A DNA stretch of 64,000 nt, from contig JAIXMR010000046.1 of NCBI GenBank assembly GCA_025677835.1, forward strand, positions 62,001 through 126,000, written 5' to 3'. Positions 33,704-46,805 of this stretch are shown in pieces. Below the pieces are notes generated by a model that was not told where the DNA came from, did no database searches, and saw only the letters and a program-made list of their open reading frames with translations. The position numbers were made by a program, and so were the translations under genes. Source of the DNA: Sporodiniella umbellata (taxonomy: Eukaryota > Mucoromycota > Mucoromycetes > Mucorales > Rhizopodaceae). Position 1 is the stretch's first letter. The number at the start of each line of letters is the position of its first letter.

Positions 33704-36700
33704 TTCAATAGAAGGAAGGAGAGAAATGTGTGTTGGAAAAAGAGAAAGAGAAAAGAGAGAAAAGGAGAAATGAAAAAAAAAAAGGAGAGCAAGTCTGGCT
33801 TTGTTTTCGGGGGCGACTTTTTGATATTAAAAAAGAGAGCTCAGGTTACTGATTTATTTAAAAAGAAACTCAGAAGATCAGCCAAAAATTTCCCGTGTGT
33901 GGAAACTGTATGTTCATTTAACTTTTCATTAAAAAAAGATTGCTGGAGAGTTCAGGCCACCCAAGCAAATTCGTTTTGTTTTTTTTTTGCTAGACCTATT
34001 TCAAACATAATTCCTTAGTGGTCCATTTCCGTCCATCTTCCTATCTGTAACTTACACAGCTCACCACATCCTATTTAAGATTGGCGTGTTTCGGCTTTTT
34101 TTAGACATCAAACTCAGAATGTTTCTGGTTCTACCATCAGCTGCAGAAATCACGCTACTCCCCGCCAAGACCAAAATTCACTATTTGCTGTACTGTAGAA
34201 AACTCTGGTCTCTAGAGACTATACCTCCATTCTATTTATAAAAGTGTTTCTTTTTTTTTTTTTGTTCGCGAAATGACAGGGTTTTCTGTCCAAGAAATCG
34301 CGTTGCTTTTGCTCTTTTGTTTTTTTTTTCCTTACTGATGGGAATTTATCTCACCCCTCTTCAGAAATAAAATACAATTTGCAATTTAAAAAATAAAGCA
34401 CAAAGCATATACAAAAAAATAGCATTGCTTCTTAAAACATAAAGTAAGCTTTGGTTTCCTTTCGTTTTGTTTTTTGTTTTGTTTTTATTTTTTTAATATA
34501 TGTGGATACTTCCCTGTGTATTCTTATAATTGGCTGATATCAGGAAGACTATCAAGGTAGGAGTATCAATGTTTTAGTATACGCGTGTATATTTGGGGTA
34601 AGACAATTCCTAGGGCCTTTTATACCTTGAGACTCTGTACGATACATTAATAAAGCTAGACAGCTGTAGGCGCCGTACTGAAAGGCGAAGGGAGCAATGA
34701 CTCGTTTCTTGGGCGGATTGGAGAGAAGCCTCTAGAATAACGCTCGATATGGAAATAATGAAACAAAACGATAGGAAGCGATAGGATCACAAGGCTGATG
34801 ATCTGCTACTATGGGAAGGTGCTACTAACATATCCAAAAAAGTTAGTTTTTTCTTTCTTCAAAACAATGGCCTGCCCCAATAGTCTTATTGGCGCTTTTG
34901 CCGTCAAAGATAAATAACATGTATACAAGAAGCTTTTCTTTTTTTTTTTTTCGAGCAGCCTTTGAGATAGAAGTTACCGAGTTTCTCCCCCTACTTCTTC
35001 TTTTTTTGCTTAGCGAATAAAAGGTGGGAATTACTTGTCCAAAAATTGGGTCGTATGAGATATACTGGGCCCAGTTTACCGGATATTTGAAGGTTCTGGG
35101 ATTAAATTATCCAGCTTTAACTGTTACCAATTCATATCCAATGTACTCGACAAAGACTTGCTCCAGATACAATGTACTTTGTAGAGATAGTTATTTATGG
35201 GGGAAATCAATTAGTTTGCTCAATGCCTAAAATATACCTTTTAAAAGTTTAATGCGCTAATCAAAACCCGTAAACGATGAAGGCAAACACCTGAAACTCC
35301 ATTTAGGTCTCATGATATAGATTGAAACAAACAGATAAAAGTTGGATTTGCAGTTCTTTTAGTTTTGTTGTTTGCTTTGGATTTGCAAATTTTCATTCTT
35401 TTTCTTTTGATTGTTTATAATTAAATCATGTAACATGTAACATAAGAATCTATTTTGTTCTATTATAATATTTTGGAACTAATACTCTTGGTTTCTTAAG
35501 ACATTTACCGACATGTTGCCGTCCTGTTAAGTTTTTGCACCGAGTGAAAAATACTTTACATTACAAAAGCATCGTGTTTTTGTACATATATTAATAGGTG
35601 CTATAGTGTAAGTCGTATTTGTAGTTTTCCTCTGACTTGAGTAAAAATACCCATAAAAACAGTTGAAACGATCAGCATAGTGTTTTATGCAAATGCCACT
35701 TGATAAATGTGTTTGTCATAATAGCTTATGAAATATAGGTTGCTGTGTACTCAGGGTATTAAAAAGAGTCCTAAATTATCAAGGAACTGTATTTTTGAAG
35801 ATATGTAAAAGTTTCACTACACCTAAAAAGAAGCTACTTTTAGCCATATTGCACATCAGCGTATGCTTCATTCACTGTTTAGTGATTGAAAGTTTTTTTG
35901 ATGATTAAAAACCATAGTAATTTGTTCTTCGAAAGCTCTTTTCTTGTTGCAAGCTTTTTGTAGGTTTAGCTTTCGAGCTGATTTTAAAGACAGCCTAGCC
36001 ACGATTGGCATAAGCTCTTGAGTGTCTTTTTGCTGATATCATAAAAAAAAACACTCCAACCAAATACCAAGAAGCAAAAAAAAAAATAGCACAATATATT
36101 CTTGTCTCCCACAAAAAAAGTAACTGTATTTTCCTTAGTCTTTTTCTTGAGAGAAGCAAAGGATAAAGCACAAACAGAAATAGTTATACCATAAGAAAGC
36201 GTTGACTTTCTAGTAGCAATGCGCTTTCACGCCTTTGAACAGGGCTCAGACTCGTGTCTAAAAAATTGTCTCGATAAATAAATCGACAAGTGTGAACGTA
36301 AACATAATATTTATTGCTAATGTGGCCTTACGTGTATCCTTGTATATTTTAGCAGAATACAAAAACCGTAAGCAGAGCGCTCAAACACCTGATAAAGACT
36401 CTATAAAACACGGATAATGGTTTCTTCGGAGCACGTACGCTTTAGTCTAAGATAGAATTGTCGTACAAAGTCAAATGTCTGCGCCCGGTCCTCAAAAATA
36501 AAACTCAATTGTTTTATTGCTAAAGACTAAGGGAATACATGATTCTACACTCCAAGGACTGAACAGATATATAGTGCTGAGATTACTAAAACATTAAAAT
36601 CTCTACTCTGATGCTTTTAATTTGCCAGAGATGTAATCCTCTAGATGTATACAGATTAAAAGACTTTATGTCTTTGGCTTCAATTGGCTTTTAAAGTATC

Positions 36701-39105
36701 TTTTTATTGTTGGCTGTAAAACCAACTGCCACGTAATGCGCAAAGAGGTACGTCAGGTCTTAAAAATAAACTATGTTAAAGTCGAATTTCTATTTCAACA
36801 AAGCTGCAACAAAAAACAACGCTGAGACAAGTTTGCAAACCGAGGTTCTCAACCTTTGAGCACAAACTCTGAAATGACTGTATCAAAATGACCTATTTTA
36901 CGAACTATCATTTAGTCCTTTTTAATAACTAATTTATTTATTTTCATTTTTCAAAAAAAAAAAAAAAAAATAGCAAAAAGTAAAACAAAAAAGGCGAAGT
37001 ACCGTGTATAAACACACGTGAGCGAAGCAGTTTCGTTTTTTGTTTTTATACAAGAAATAAAAAACTTTCAACAGCTCTTTTTTCAATCAAACTTTAGAAA
37101 AAGAAATAATAAATACGCTATATACCCAGACATACAACAGTATTTGATAATACAATACAAACCAAACTAATCTGTTATATCATCTTTGACCAAAGAAAAT
37201 AAATTTCACACTTGGCTTTATGATCAACTTTAAATAAATAAATAAAAAAGGTCTATTGAAGCCCTCTAAGGCACGTGTATCTACCAGTTTCTTTCCATGT
37301 AAAAGAGCAATTCATTCAAGGGCTGAAAGTCATACCAGTCGCACTATATATAAATAGTAGCAAGATATACATTTTTGTAAAAAAAGAAAAACATTTAAAA
37401 ATAACTAAAACTATTCTGATACGCAGAAGATATAGCAGAATCAAAACTCGGCCTGACTTTTCTTAATCAAGTAAACCAATGATGTTCGTTTTTGTATTGG
37501 CTTTGTTTCTTATAGTACTCTTGGTAGTCGCTTTCTATTTATAGGGTAATTGTGTTTTTTTAGGATTGGCCTATATTTTAAGCTTATGATTCAAATAAGG
37601 GAAAAGGGTTTTTAATAAACTATTTGTAGATTTCTTTTGAGTTTTTATGGATGTGCGCGAGCTTCTTTTTCTTCCCTTAGGAATCAATGGAGTACCAAAC
37701 TTTAATTGCACGTGCACATGCTTGAGGTAAGACAATAAAAATAAGCTTTCCGTTTATTAGAATAGTCCACAGGAAGCAAAAGCAAATATAGCCCATATGA
37801 CACCAATTTTGAGCCTGGGGATCCGTTTTCCACATAGATTCAGTAGAAAGTTTCTAAGTAGCATTTAGTCTGTGTATCAGCCATTCAGTGGCCACTCAAA
37901 GCCCAAGATAAAACAAGTAATTCGCTTCAATACAATCATAAGTCGGGACAGTAATGTGTCTGCAAATGTACTCATGAACCAATATGGCTTTTGCTATAGC
38001 TTTGCTGGGCCAAAAAAGAAAAAAAAAACATTATAGAAGTTGCGGGTTAAGTATCTCTTATGTCCACTACAGTGTACTTTTCTTCCAAAAAGGCTTAAAA
38101 ACAGACGCGACTTGGTAGTTACTCGTTGAGCGAAGAGTACCAAGCCGATTCAGGTTATCTGTGCTTTTAAAGTAATATCTTTGCTTACTTATGTATTAGA
38201 CACACACTCTTTTTCCATTATCCTATGCCAATAGCACATCTTTATAATTTCAAGTACAAGAAATAAATAAATCGAAGGTAGTTTCCTATTCTTCACCTGA
38301 GCAAACATCTTTTAGGTCTTTCTTTTAGTCATAAACGAATTCTAAAATGACTTCAAACGCTTCAGTCGATTTTCTCGGTTCATGTCACTATTATTTGTCT
38401 TTAGCGACGATGCCGTTTACAAACCTCGCAATAGATATAGTTGATATCGCTGTGAATATAATAGTGCATAAGACAAAAGTCTTCTCAGTTCAGTCTTTGA
38501 GCTTTCAGTCACCAGCTGCTGGGAAGAAGCCAAGTATGAAAACAAATAGTCTTAAGCTATATTGGAGATACGCTATTACACTTTGATGACTACGTTTATC
38601 TTTTATTTATTATAGATTCAATGTAAAATATTTTTGCCGCGAAGCTATGTATCCTCTCGATCAGTTTCGTTTAAGATCATTTTTTTTAGATATATCTTTC
38701 ATCCCTCTAAAGTAAAAAAAAAAGTACCAGTTTATGTTAAAAAAACATTCTGGCTTATGTGAGGAGACTGTAGAAAAACATCTTTATATTATTCCTCTTT
38801 GTTAAATTTTGACTCTATAGTATACATATGTAATTTTTACTAAATAGAGTCTCTGTAAATCACTATCTATTATAACGAATACATTACATTAATGAGTGTT
38901 TAAGAGATTATATCATACGAGTGCAACTTAATAGCAAGAAATACCCAAATACGACATCGAGTATATTTTATAAATGTATTTTCGATAAGAAAAGAGATAT
39001 ACCTTTTATTTGCAACTGTTTTCAATGATCATGATGAGAAGAGATGTGTTTTGTTTCGCGTGATGTTTTGGAGTTAATTGCTTGCAATAATATGATCAGT
39101 TAGAG
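33704..39105. other. Gene-poor block
   Basis: About 5.4 kb with no supported gene, rRNA or tRNA. The content is A/T-rich with many poly-A/T runs. A short inverted repeat GACTCTAT/ATAGAGTC lies at 38811-38851. The longest frames (for example 38347-38586 plus) look random. The composition resembles old, eroded repeat DNA. Confidence 0.5.
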
Positions 39106-39765
39106 TTAGTGAACGATCAGAACATGCTCAAAGCTTGATATAAGTTTTGCACTTTTTCTCGATTGAGCAATAAATAGGGGAATATCAGCAAGCTTTGAGG
39201 CCAATTGAATATGTTTGGCTTCACTCATGGTATATATCAGCCTTGGCACGATGCAAAACGTAAAAATTTGCATGATTACCTGTATTCTAAAATAGTTATT
39301 AAAAATACAATCAACTTTTTGGACATAACAAAAGTTTACTGGTAACAGTAAAAGCAAACGTAGCAATAGCTTTATAATTGTCTGAGACGACTTTCAATAA
39401 ACGTGCAACGCGAATGAGATCCAATCCAATGAGTCGATGATTTAAAGCTTGATACTGAGATTTGGTTTCACCACAGCCTAATCTTTGATCAAATATGGCA
39501 CTGTACACAACATTAATCGACGCATCCGGTCGTAACACAGTAACCTTGTCACTATCACTAATAGATGTCCTATTGTGTGAAATTAAGTTAGAGATTATTA
39601 GCTAAGTCTGGTTACATTTTATCAGCTTTAGGTACGCCTCATTACCATCGAAAAATAACATGTTTATCGATGTTTTCAACCAAAGGTACAAGAGCGGCTT
39701 GAGGATACCGGGTGATTCCCTATCTCTTGTGGTTCACCTTCTATAACAAAACGGGGAAGAGCCTA
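39106..39765 (-). pseudogene. Decayed copy of an uncharacterised PD...ExK-motif family
   Basis: A minus-strand fragment that reads as protein across a probable intron (39570-39645, GTAATG...ATAG). The upstream exon ends ...ALVPLVENIDKHVIFR and joins TSISDSDKVTVLRPDASINV. After RPD come 18 residues and then GCGETK, so the spacing fits a PD-x(n)-ExK nuclease-type active site. A later block reads LIYTMSEAKHIQLASKLADIP (39130-39260) in a different frame, with no clean splice to reach it, and the region before 39690 is frameshifted. I recall similar RPD...GYGEVK proteins as abundant unknown families in Mucoromycota, but this is memory, not a search. No intact start, so it is treated as a relic. 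Confidence 0.4.
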
Positions 39766-40810
39766 TAGTAGAGAAAAAAACGAACGATAAAGGGATAAAG
39801 GATTATGACTGGTTATATGAGTATTCAAATTTTCAGTAATTGTTTCGCAAAAACCACATAAAAAATCTTATTGTAAAGCAAAAAAGTCATTATTATGGTT
39901 TTCTTTGATGTTTTAAACTTTGCTGATTATCTTTCTGTATTTGAGGTTTCTCTAATTGTACTGTTATAGGTTTCTTTGATCGTATCTATTTATTTTCTCT
40001 GAAATTCTTTCTCATTATTCAATTTCGCCTCTTACCCTCCTTCCAAGTTCTCGTTTTATTTTTGATCTTACTTTGCAGCAGAACTAGGGGGTTGAGTAAG
40101 TTTGACAAAAAAACTCTGTTATTTATTTTATTTTGGTTTACAAATCTCTATCCGTCAACAGATGGTAGACTTTACGGCTGTACTTCAATTTCAATGGCAG
40201 CTTATAATAACACGATAGCTTTAAATAATCGTAGGATGAGCATAAACCATTACAAAACACGGTTTTATTTCTACACGATATTAATTTCGAAATCAGCAAC
40301 TGTGTTTTTTGTGTTGGATCACAAAAATAGAAAGCACTTGCTCCGTTCAAAGTTGACCAAAGTTCTAAAAATATACTTTTTATTTTCAATCAAAATATAC
40401 ATATACAGCTTCTTGTCTAAAGAAAAAACTGGAAAGGTTTGCAATTTTCATTTTTCTGACACGTTTCTATTTCTTTGATTTAAAAAAAAAAATACCAGCA
40501 ATCCCATTTTTTTTCATAGATCAGAAATAGAAAAGCAAGTTCGATTTAGGTTTCCTAAAATTTTAAAAAACGTTTTCTGCTTTGGCTTGTGGTCATTTTT
40601 TTTACCAGCAATATTCTTTTTCCTTCTCATTACAAGCCCAGATGTTATTTTCCTTTGTTGATAGAAAACAGTATGATCTCCTTAGTTATGTTTGAATATC
40701 ATAGAGGTTTCTCAAGGCAATTTTTATAAGAAGAAAGGCGGCTTAAAAGCTGATTTATGTTACTTAATACATGTTTTTATTGAGATTTTAATTATTACAT
40801 AATGTATCGT
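39766..40810. other. Intergenic, no supported gene
   Basis: AT-rich 3' flank of the CotH gene. The 138-codon plus-strand frame at 40062-40478 has no domain-like content. Confidence 0.5.
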
Positions 40811-42388
40811 TTAGACTACAAAGCCTAAATCTTTAGCCACATATTGCGATTTTTTGTATACCCATTCGTTCAGGCCAAACGCAGCCCCACCTCCATTGTT
40901 ACTGGGTGCTACAACACCCCTAGAAAGGTTTTCAAGTGTCTGAGGGGCTGTCCAGCCATAGGAAGGACCTGGTGAGCGTTGCTTTATGGAGCGGTCCCAC
41001 TGAAGGTCAGGATCAATAAACTGATGATAAGCTATTGTGTGTTCGGCTATCGTGTTATTGTTAAAAAGAACTTTAACAGTATCAGCTATATAAGTTTGGA
41101 AGAGATCGTGGACTTTTTGGTTTTTTAAAAGGCCATTGATAAATAAACCACCCGGAAACTTTTCTGGGTATTGTTTATAAGAAAGCTCCAAAACTTCTTC
41201 GGGCAAGTTGACGCCAAAAGTAGCATCGTAGTCCTGTCCAAGATAGTACCATTTGTTGTTTAAAGGATCTTTATAAGCACCGTCGTTTGTTTGTTCTTGC
41301 CAATAGCCATCCCAGTGACCGGCGAGGTACTCCATAACCATAAAGCGAAGGAATTGGTCTACATCAAAAACCGATTGGTCAAACTTGTATATCGCATCGT
41401 CATTTGTTAAGTCTAGATCATGGAAGGCTTGTGCCAAAGACATAACGGCATCTGGCCCTTCTGGGGATTGTTTATTGGGCTTGAACATTGTATATTCTCC
41501 TGGGGAAAGTAGCTGAAATCCAGCACCTGAGGCTCCATTATATAGAGGGCCCATCTGTGGTGGAGGTTTGCCAGCGTAAAAGTTGGCATTGATATAAGAA
41601 TATTTGGGAATATCGTCAAGCATATTAAATGTACCAAAGCCTTCACCATTGATAAACAAACGAACCATATTAGCCTGATTAGCATATGTACCCATAGCCC
41701 GTAAGCAGTCCGCATACAGTTTTTCTCGCATCTGTGTAGGGTCTTCCTCCATATGCCTGATCTTGAAGTTGTTTCTGTTGTTGATCGAATCCCCCTCAGC
41801 AAATGTCCATCGCCAGGATTGCTTAGCCGGATTGTTTTTCTTGCCTGCGCCTGTGATACTAAACTGAACGTTTTGAAACGTCTTGTAATAATCTTTGCCA
41901 ATCATCGTCAGCTCAACCATAAACTTGGCTTTAGGTACAGTAGTTACTAGTGTCTCCATATCTATGGGATTCCCATTGACAATGATAGTGGGTATGTAGT
42001 TTGTATCAAAAAGGCTTGGGTTTTCATCGGCTCGTGGCCACTGTCTTCCATTATCTAAAGGCCGAGGAAGCGGGGGTATATTGGCGTAGGTCAAGGGCCT
42101 ATCAAAGAAATCGTTCAGGGTGTTGGTGACACCTGAAGCCAAAGTGCGCGAAAAGTTCTCAGTTTTTGAGTCACAATGATAGCTGTAGGATGTTGCTGAA
42201 CCTACTTCGACAGACCCAGTATATAAAGGAACCTGGGGGCTTACTGCATTTAGATTGTGTAGTGATCCACCAATGCTCACTTGAGCATTAGAAGAGCCAG
42301 GGCAGATCACGTTGAATGTTACGGTTACAGCTTGAGAAACCGTCAGTATTCCCAAAACAATTGAGATTCTGTTAAAAATAGAACTCAT
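40811..42388 (-). CDS. CotH-family secreted spore-coat/invasin-type protein
   Basis: Single-exon frame of 525 residues. A signal peptide is visible at residues 1 to about 22 (hydrophobic VLGILTVSQA), so the protein enters the secretory pathway. The CotH kinase fold is indicated by FMVELTMIGKDYYKTFQ, KIRHMEEDPTQMREKLYADC, VRLFINGEGFGTFNMLDDI and QDYDATFG, the metal-binding Asp region. The family motif around residues 362-373 reads EQTNDGAYKDP, one of the variants of the CotH motif. The C-terminus (KDLGFVV) has no hydrophobic GPI-anchor signal, so it may be secreted or wall-associated rather than membrane-anchored. CotH proteins are protein kinases in bacteria and spore or cell-wall surface proteins in Mucorales, where some paralogs bind host receptors. 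Which role this copy has cannot be told from sequence. Confidence 0.93.
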   Translation of the reverse strand: MSSIFNRISIVLGILTVSQAVTVTFNVICPGSSNAQVSIGGSLHNLNAVSPQVPLYTGSVEVGSATSYSYHCDSKTENFSRTLASGVTNTLNDFFDRPLTYANIPPLPRPLDNGRQWPRADENPSLFDTNYIPTIIVNGNPIDMETLVTTVPKAKFMVELTMIGKDYYKTFQNVQFSITGAGKKNNPAKQSWRWTFAEGDSINNRNNFKIRHMEEDPTQMREKLYADCLRAMGTYANQANMVRLFINGEGFGTFNMLDDIPKYSYINANFYAGKPPPQMGPLYNGASGAGFQLLSPGEYTMFKPNKQSPEGPDAVMSLAQAFHDLDLTNDDAIYKFDQSVFDVDQFLRFMVMEYLAGHWDGYWQEQTNDGAYKDPLNNKWYYLGQDYDATFGVNLPEEVLELSYKQYPEKFPGGLFINGLLKNQKVHDLFQTYIADTVKVLFNNNTIAEHTIAYHQFIDPDLQWDRSIKQRSPGPSYGWTAPQTLENLSRGVVAPSNNGGGAAFGLNEWVYKKSQYVAKDLGFVV

Positions 42389-43305
42389 TGAGACGAATTT
42401 CGTTTTTTTAACAGAAAGAGAGAAAGAAAATAATCAATAAAAAAAAAAAGTAACTGTTGGGTTTTTATACTTGTTCCTTTTTACACAGATACACACAGGC
42501 ATATCACGCTCATGGATTGAAGTACTTAATTTGGAATCAGCTTCCAAACAAAAAAAAAAAAAAGTCATCTTCCATAGATCTATATATTTTGTTAGTGTTT
42601 TGCATTAATTGTTTAATAACTACAAACAGAGACTATTTGGAAAGTAGCTATCCTTTTTTGTTATCTAAGCAAGTCTGTGGATTGCACATTTTTTTTATAC
42701 ATCAAAAGCATATGTAACCTTTATTTGGCTCCTTAAAGGCATTCTAATGATTGTCCTTGGTATCAATACAAGTTTTTATACTGTTTGCATCATACTGTGT
42801 CCTTAGTCTCCTGTCTTTGATTCACTTGATAAATCTGACAACAAAGACAGACGTCATGTAGGATGTTGCTGGGCTTTTTTCTTGTAATTTTTTTTTTTTT
42901 AAAATAGATTTGTTTGCTTTCTATAGCCAGAGTATTTTTATTTTTATTTGTTTGGGTTTTCTGGTAGTACAAGTCTGTTAATGAATTTAAAAAGGTAGGG
43001 AGATGAAAGAAAGGGAGAATCGAGTGTTACATGATAGGTTGACTTTGTGGTGGAGTTTTTCTCGAAAAAAAAAAAAACGATTATAGACTCCTTTTTTTCT
43101 ATTAAAGAAAAAAAAAAGCTCCTGGTTTTTGCCACTGCTATTGACGTTTAAGGTGTTTGAGCTTATTGATCTACACTACTAGAGATCCTGAAAACGTGAA
43201 AATAGGGTAAACGTGGTAAGCTTTCGAAAATTAATAGGATAAAAAAAAGTAAATAAATAAACAAGCAAAAGTGGTTACAAGAATGTCGAATGCGGCAATT
43301 TATTG
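42389..43305. other. Intergenic: CotH promoter side and HIR3 3' flank
   Basis: AT-rich, with A runs at 42438 and 42550 and T/A runs near 42888 and 43064. No gene seen. Confidence 0.55.
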
Positions 43306-45446
43306 TTACGGTATAGAGTTGTCAGGTACAGATAGTTCGCTAATCAAAGTATCGTGATTTAGCAGCAACGATTGACCTTTACGAAGCTTGCGTCCCAAAT
43401 GCTCCAGTATGTTGGTGTCTTGTGTTTCTTTTGCAAGTTTGATAAAAAACATAGTATATTTTTGAATGTACACGTAGTGCTTTCCAGGGCTATAAAACAC
43501 AGTTAGAAACAGTTGTGTGTGAATCAACTTACAGCTCAAATCCAGGCTTCCATATATTGATGTGATTTTTAATGGTTGATTTGAGCATAAATAACTTCAT
43601 CAGCTCTGCTTTGGCTCTTTCTGCATTAAGAAAGATATAATAATGCATCCACGCAAGCTAAAATCAATTGTCGAGTTAGTTTCTCTTGAGTGTGTTAATG
43701 TGTGAGTTACCCTATATACAGGGCGGTGCTGCCACCCTTTGGTATCAGATATAACGAGATCTAAAAGTCTTTTGAAAATGTATTCGTAAGCAATGGCAAC
43801 ATCTGGTGGAAGATGCTCCCGGCCGGTTTGTATCAGATCATCGTCGCCAGCATGAGGCCCTTCTACAGAGAGAGTCTGCGATAAAGCTCTTTCTTTAGAC
43901 AGATACTCCATCACAGTCGAGGCACTTATTTCTCCTTTAAAGAGATATTTTACCAAAGCGGCACAAAGAATATAAACTGGCTCAACCAGAAAATCTTTGG
44001 GATTTTCTTTTTTGCTCTCTTCGATAGCCTTCATATACCAATCAAGTATTTCCTATCGGCAGAAATATATGAGTATCAACTTCAGCTATAGTTTTACTTT
44101 ACAGTCGGCGGTCTTCTCATCTTGGCATAGCATTTTCCTGCGCCATAGTAGCACCTGTTTGTGTATATAAAAGAAAGGAAATGAGGAAAAGAATTTTAGG
44201 AAGTTTTTTTTTTTCTTTACTTACCGCCACATGGATTCTGTTGAGCTATTGTATCTAAGAGCATGGACATACATTGCCACACAACGTTTATAAACAGGTC
44301 CTGCCTCATTTCTTTTTCTTTTTGTTGTCTGTAGGTTTCCATCACTCCCTATAAAGCTGTCAACAGCATCTGATTCGAATGCCAGCATATTCATTGGGGG
44401 TGTAGCCATAGAGTAAAGCAGATTGCCAAACTGTGTAAAAACTTCTCCACGTCGTGATCCGCTTTTTGGTATACCGCCAAGATAGATGGCTCTAAAGATT
44501 GAATGACAAGCTTTCTATAGCCTACTGCTTAGTAAAATCTCTTTAAAGAAGTAACGTATACCTTTTGATATTCGGATATTAGCTTTTTATAGGACAAAAT
44601 GTTGGTTGCGCTCCAGTGGAGTTCTTCATCTGCAAGCTGATGATAACATGCTCCAAGGTCATACCAAGAAGGCCCATCGTTAGGGTTAAGTACAAGGTGC
44701 GACTATCATAGATTACTAAGCTATTTTTTTTTTCTGGTAAACTTACCGTAAACTCCTCTATCGCAGACTCCAAATCCGACATGTTTTTATCTGTACTAAT
44801 TTTTGGTCTGTTTCTTATCTGCAAACGATGTGTTTTTCCTCTTATCCAAAATATCTTATAAAAGACGTCTAAAAAGAAAGAGCAGTGAATACAAGTAAAC
44901 ATGTACATGTAAATCTATTTACGCGATATCTTGTGCTTTTGAGCGTCAATAGGAACAGTGGGTATCAATGCTTTTCTACAAATAGAATCAGTGGAATTAG
45001 AGGAAAGCTCAAGGTCGCTATCCAAGTAGTTTTCTATCACTGTCTTGTTTGCGTCAATCACATGTTTTTGAGAGGACGGAATTTGCTCAAAATATTCAGA
45101 GACTGTATCTATCACATCTTTCAAGTCCCCTTTTAGCAGTACACCGCTATTGAGTTTTTTTATAACGGCGGTATCAACCAGTTCAAATAGCTTTTCTGCT
45201 GCTGTTTCATCAAGCTTATGGTGTGTGCAGTAATGTTCTTCAATGAGGTCAGTTTCAGCCTACGAGAGGGTTTAAAATAAGGCCACTTAATAAGATACTT
45301 TCTTACACCTAAATGAACACCATATATACAGTGGTAACATTGGTATATGTCTTTGCGAAACAACGTACTATCAGTCTCGAAAAGATTCAGTAGTAAATGG
45401 TGTAGAAATACATCTAGAAAAAAAAAAAAAACGTTGGCCCACTATC

Positions 45447-45486
<40 letters not shown>

Positions 45487-46770
45487 GTTTGAGGTACAGC
45501 AAATCTCTCGTTCTCCGAGCTCATCATGGAGTTCTTGCAAGAGCTTTGTCCAATCAAAAAGTTTACTATTACCACCTTGACCACAAAGGACAAGCTCTCT
45601 TTTCATCAAAATCGAGAACATGACCCACGACTTGACCGCAATAGCATTAAATCGATTTGATTTGGTAATTTTTGAGGGTGTGTGAGGAACGCTATCAGGC
45701 GAACTAAAGTTGTTCACAAGCGGAACAAAGTCAGGGTGTCTAAAGACATAATATAGAGTCATTTTCATTATTGTCTTTAGTACGTCTATAAGCTCTGTAT
45801 CAATCTCTTTAGGAAGCCATTCTGATAGAGAAAGGTTAGGACCAGTCTTTTAAAAGGTCGAGTTACAAATGTGTACATACCATCTGAACTTTCATCTTGA
45901 ATTAGTTTCAATAAATCGTCCATCATATCGCCTATGCATTTCCCCATCTTGAAAAACAAAACGTCTTCGTCTTTACACATGATAGACTTTGACTGAAACT
46001 GATTGCTACCATATTCTACCAACTGTTTCAAGACAGAACAGAAAATTTGCCTGTAGCACTCGTATGCTTTTCCGTGTTGTTTAGAGTGCATGTAACCTTT
46101 GGCTAGCAAAACAAGCATTTGTATCGTCTCATCAGACTCAATAGGTTCGTTTGCGTTTAGTTTAGAGTCCACCATAGGTTTGATGGTATCTATAACTGCG
46201 GAAAAGTCACCACAATCGCTCTTGTCTTTGGCTTGAACTAGCAGATTACCGCCCTGTAACAAGGACAGCCTGGCCTCTATACTGCGGGTGTCTATAAAAG
46301 CATCATACATACTCTTGACGTTGATTCTTTTCAACAAGGGATTCAGCTTTAACAGGTCTGCACATTTTTCGTAACATGAGATCGCGCTTTGAATGTCGTC
46401 TTGACACTGTGCCAGTTTTCCCTGTATCATCCAGAACCTTAATTCGAGTTTCTGTTCATCTTGAGATAGGGTCTTTCCGATGTTTTTAGCCTTTGCGTTT
46501 CTATCAAACCAGTCTAAGGACAGGTCAAGAAGACATTTTTCGACCAGGTTAGACCAAAACTTGGTGATCTCAAGAAGGCTTTCGATTTGTTTCCCTTTGG
46601 ATTGTTTGGAGAGTAAATTCCCTTTCTTCTTGTAACTCGCAGAAAATCCTGAACTCGACTCTTGTGTTACTGTCATGATGGTTCGTATTAGCCTATCCAA
46701 AAAAAATTCACATACTCTAAGAGTCGCCTAAGAAACACATCGAATGAGTGGTTTTAGCTGCTTTTGTTGT

Positions 46771-46805
<35 letters not shown>

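Noticed and set aside
38811..38851. Inverted repeat GACTCTAT/ATAGAGTC as a transposon end
   Set aside because: Eight-base arms are expected by chance in AT-rich DNA, with no second end or TA signature found.
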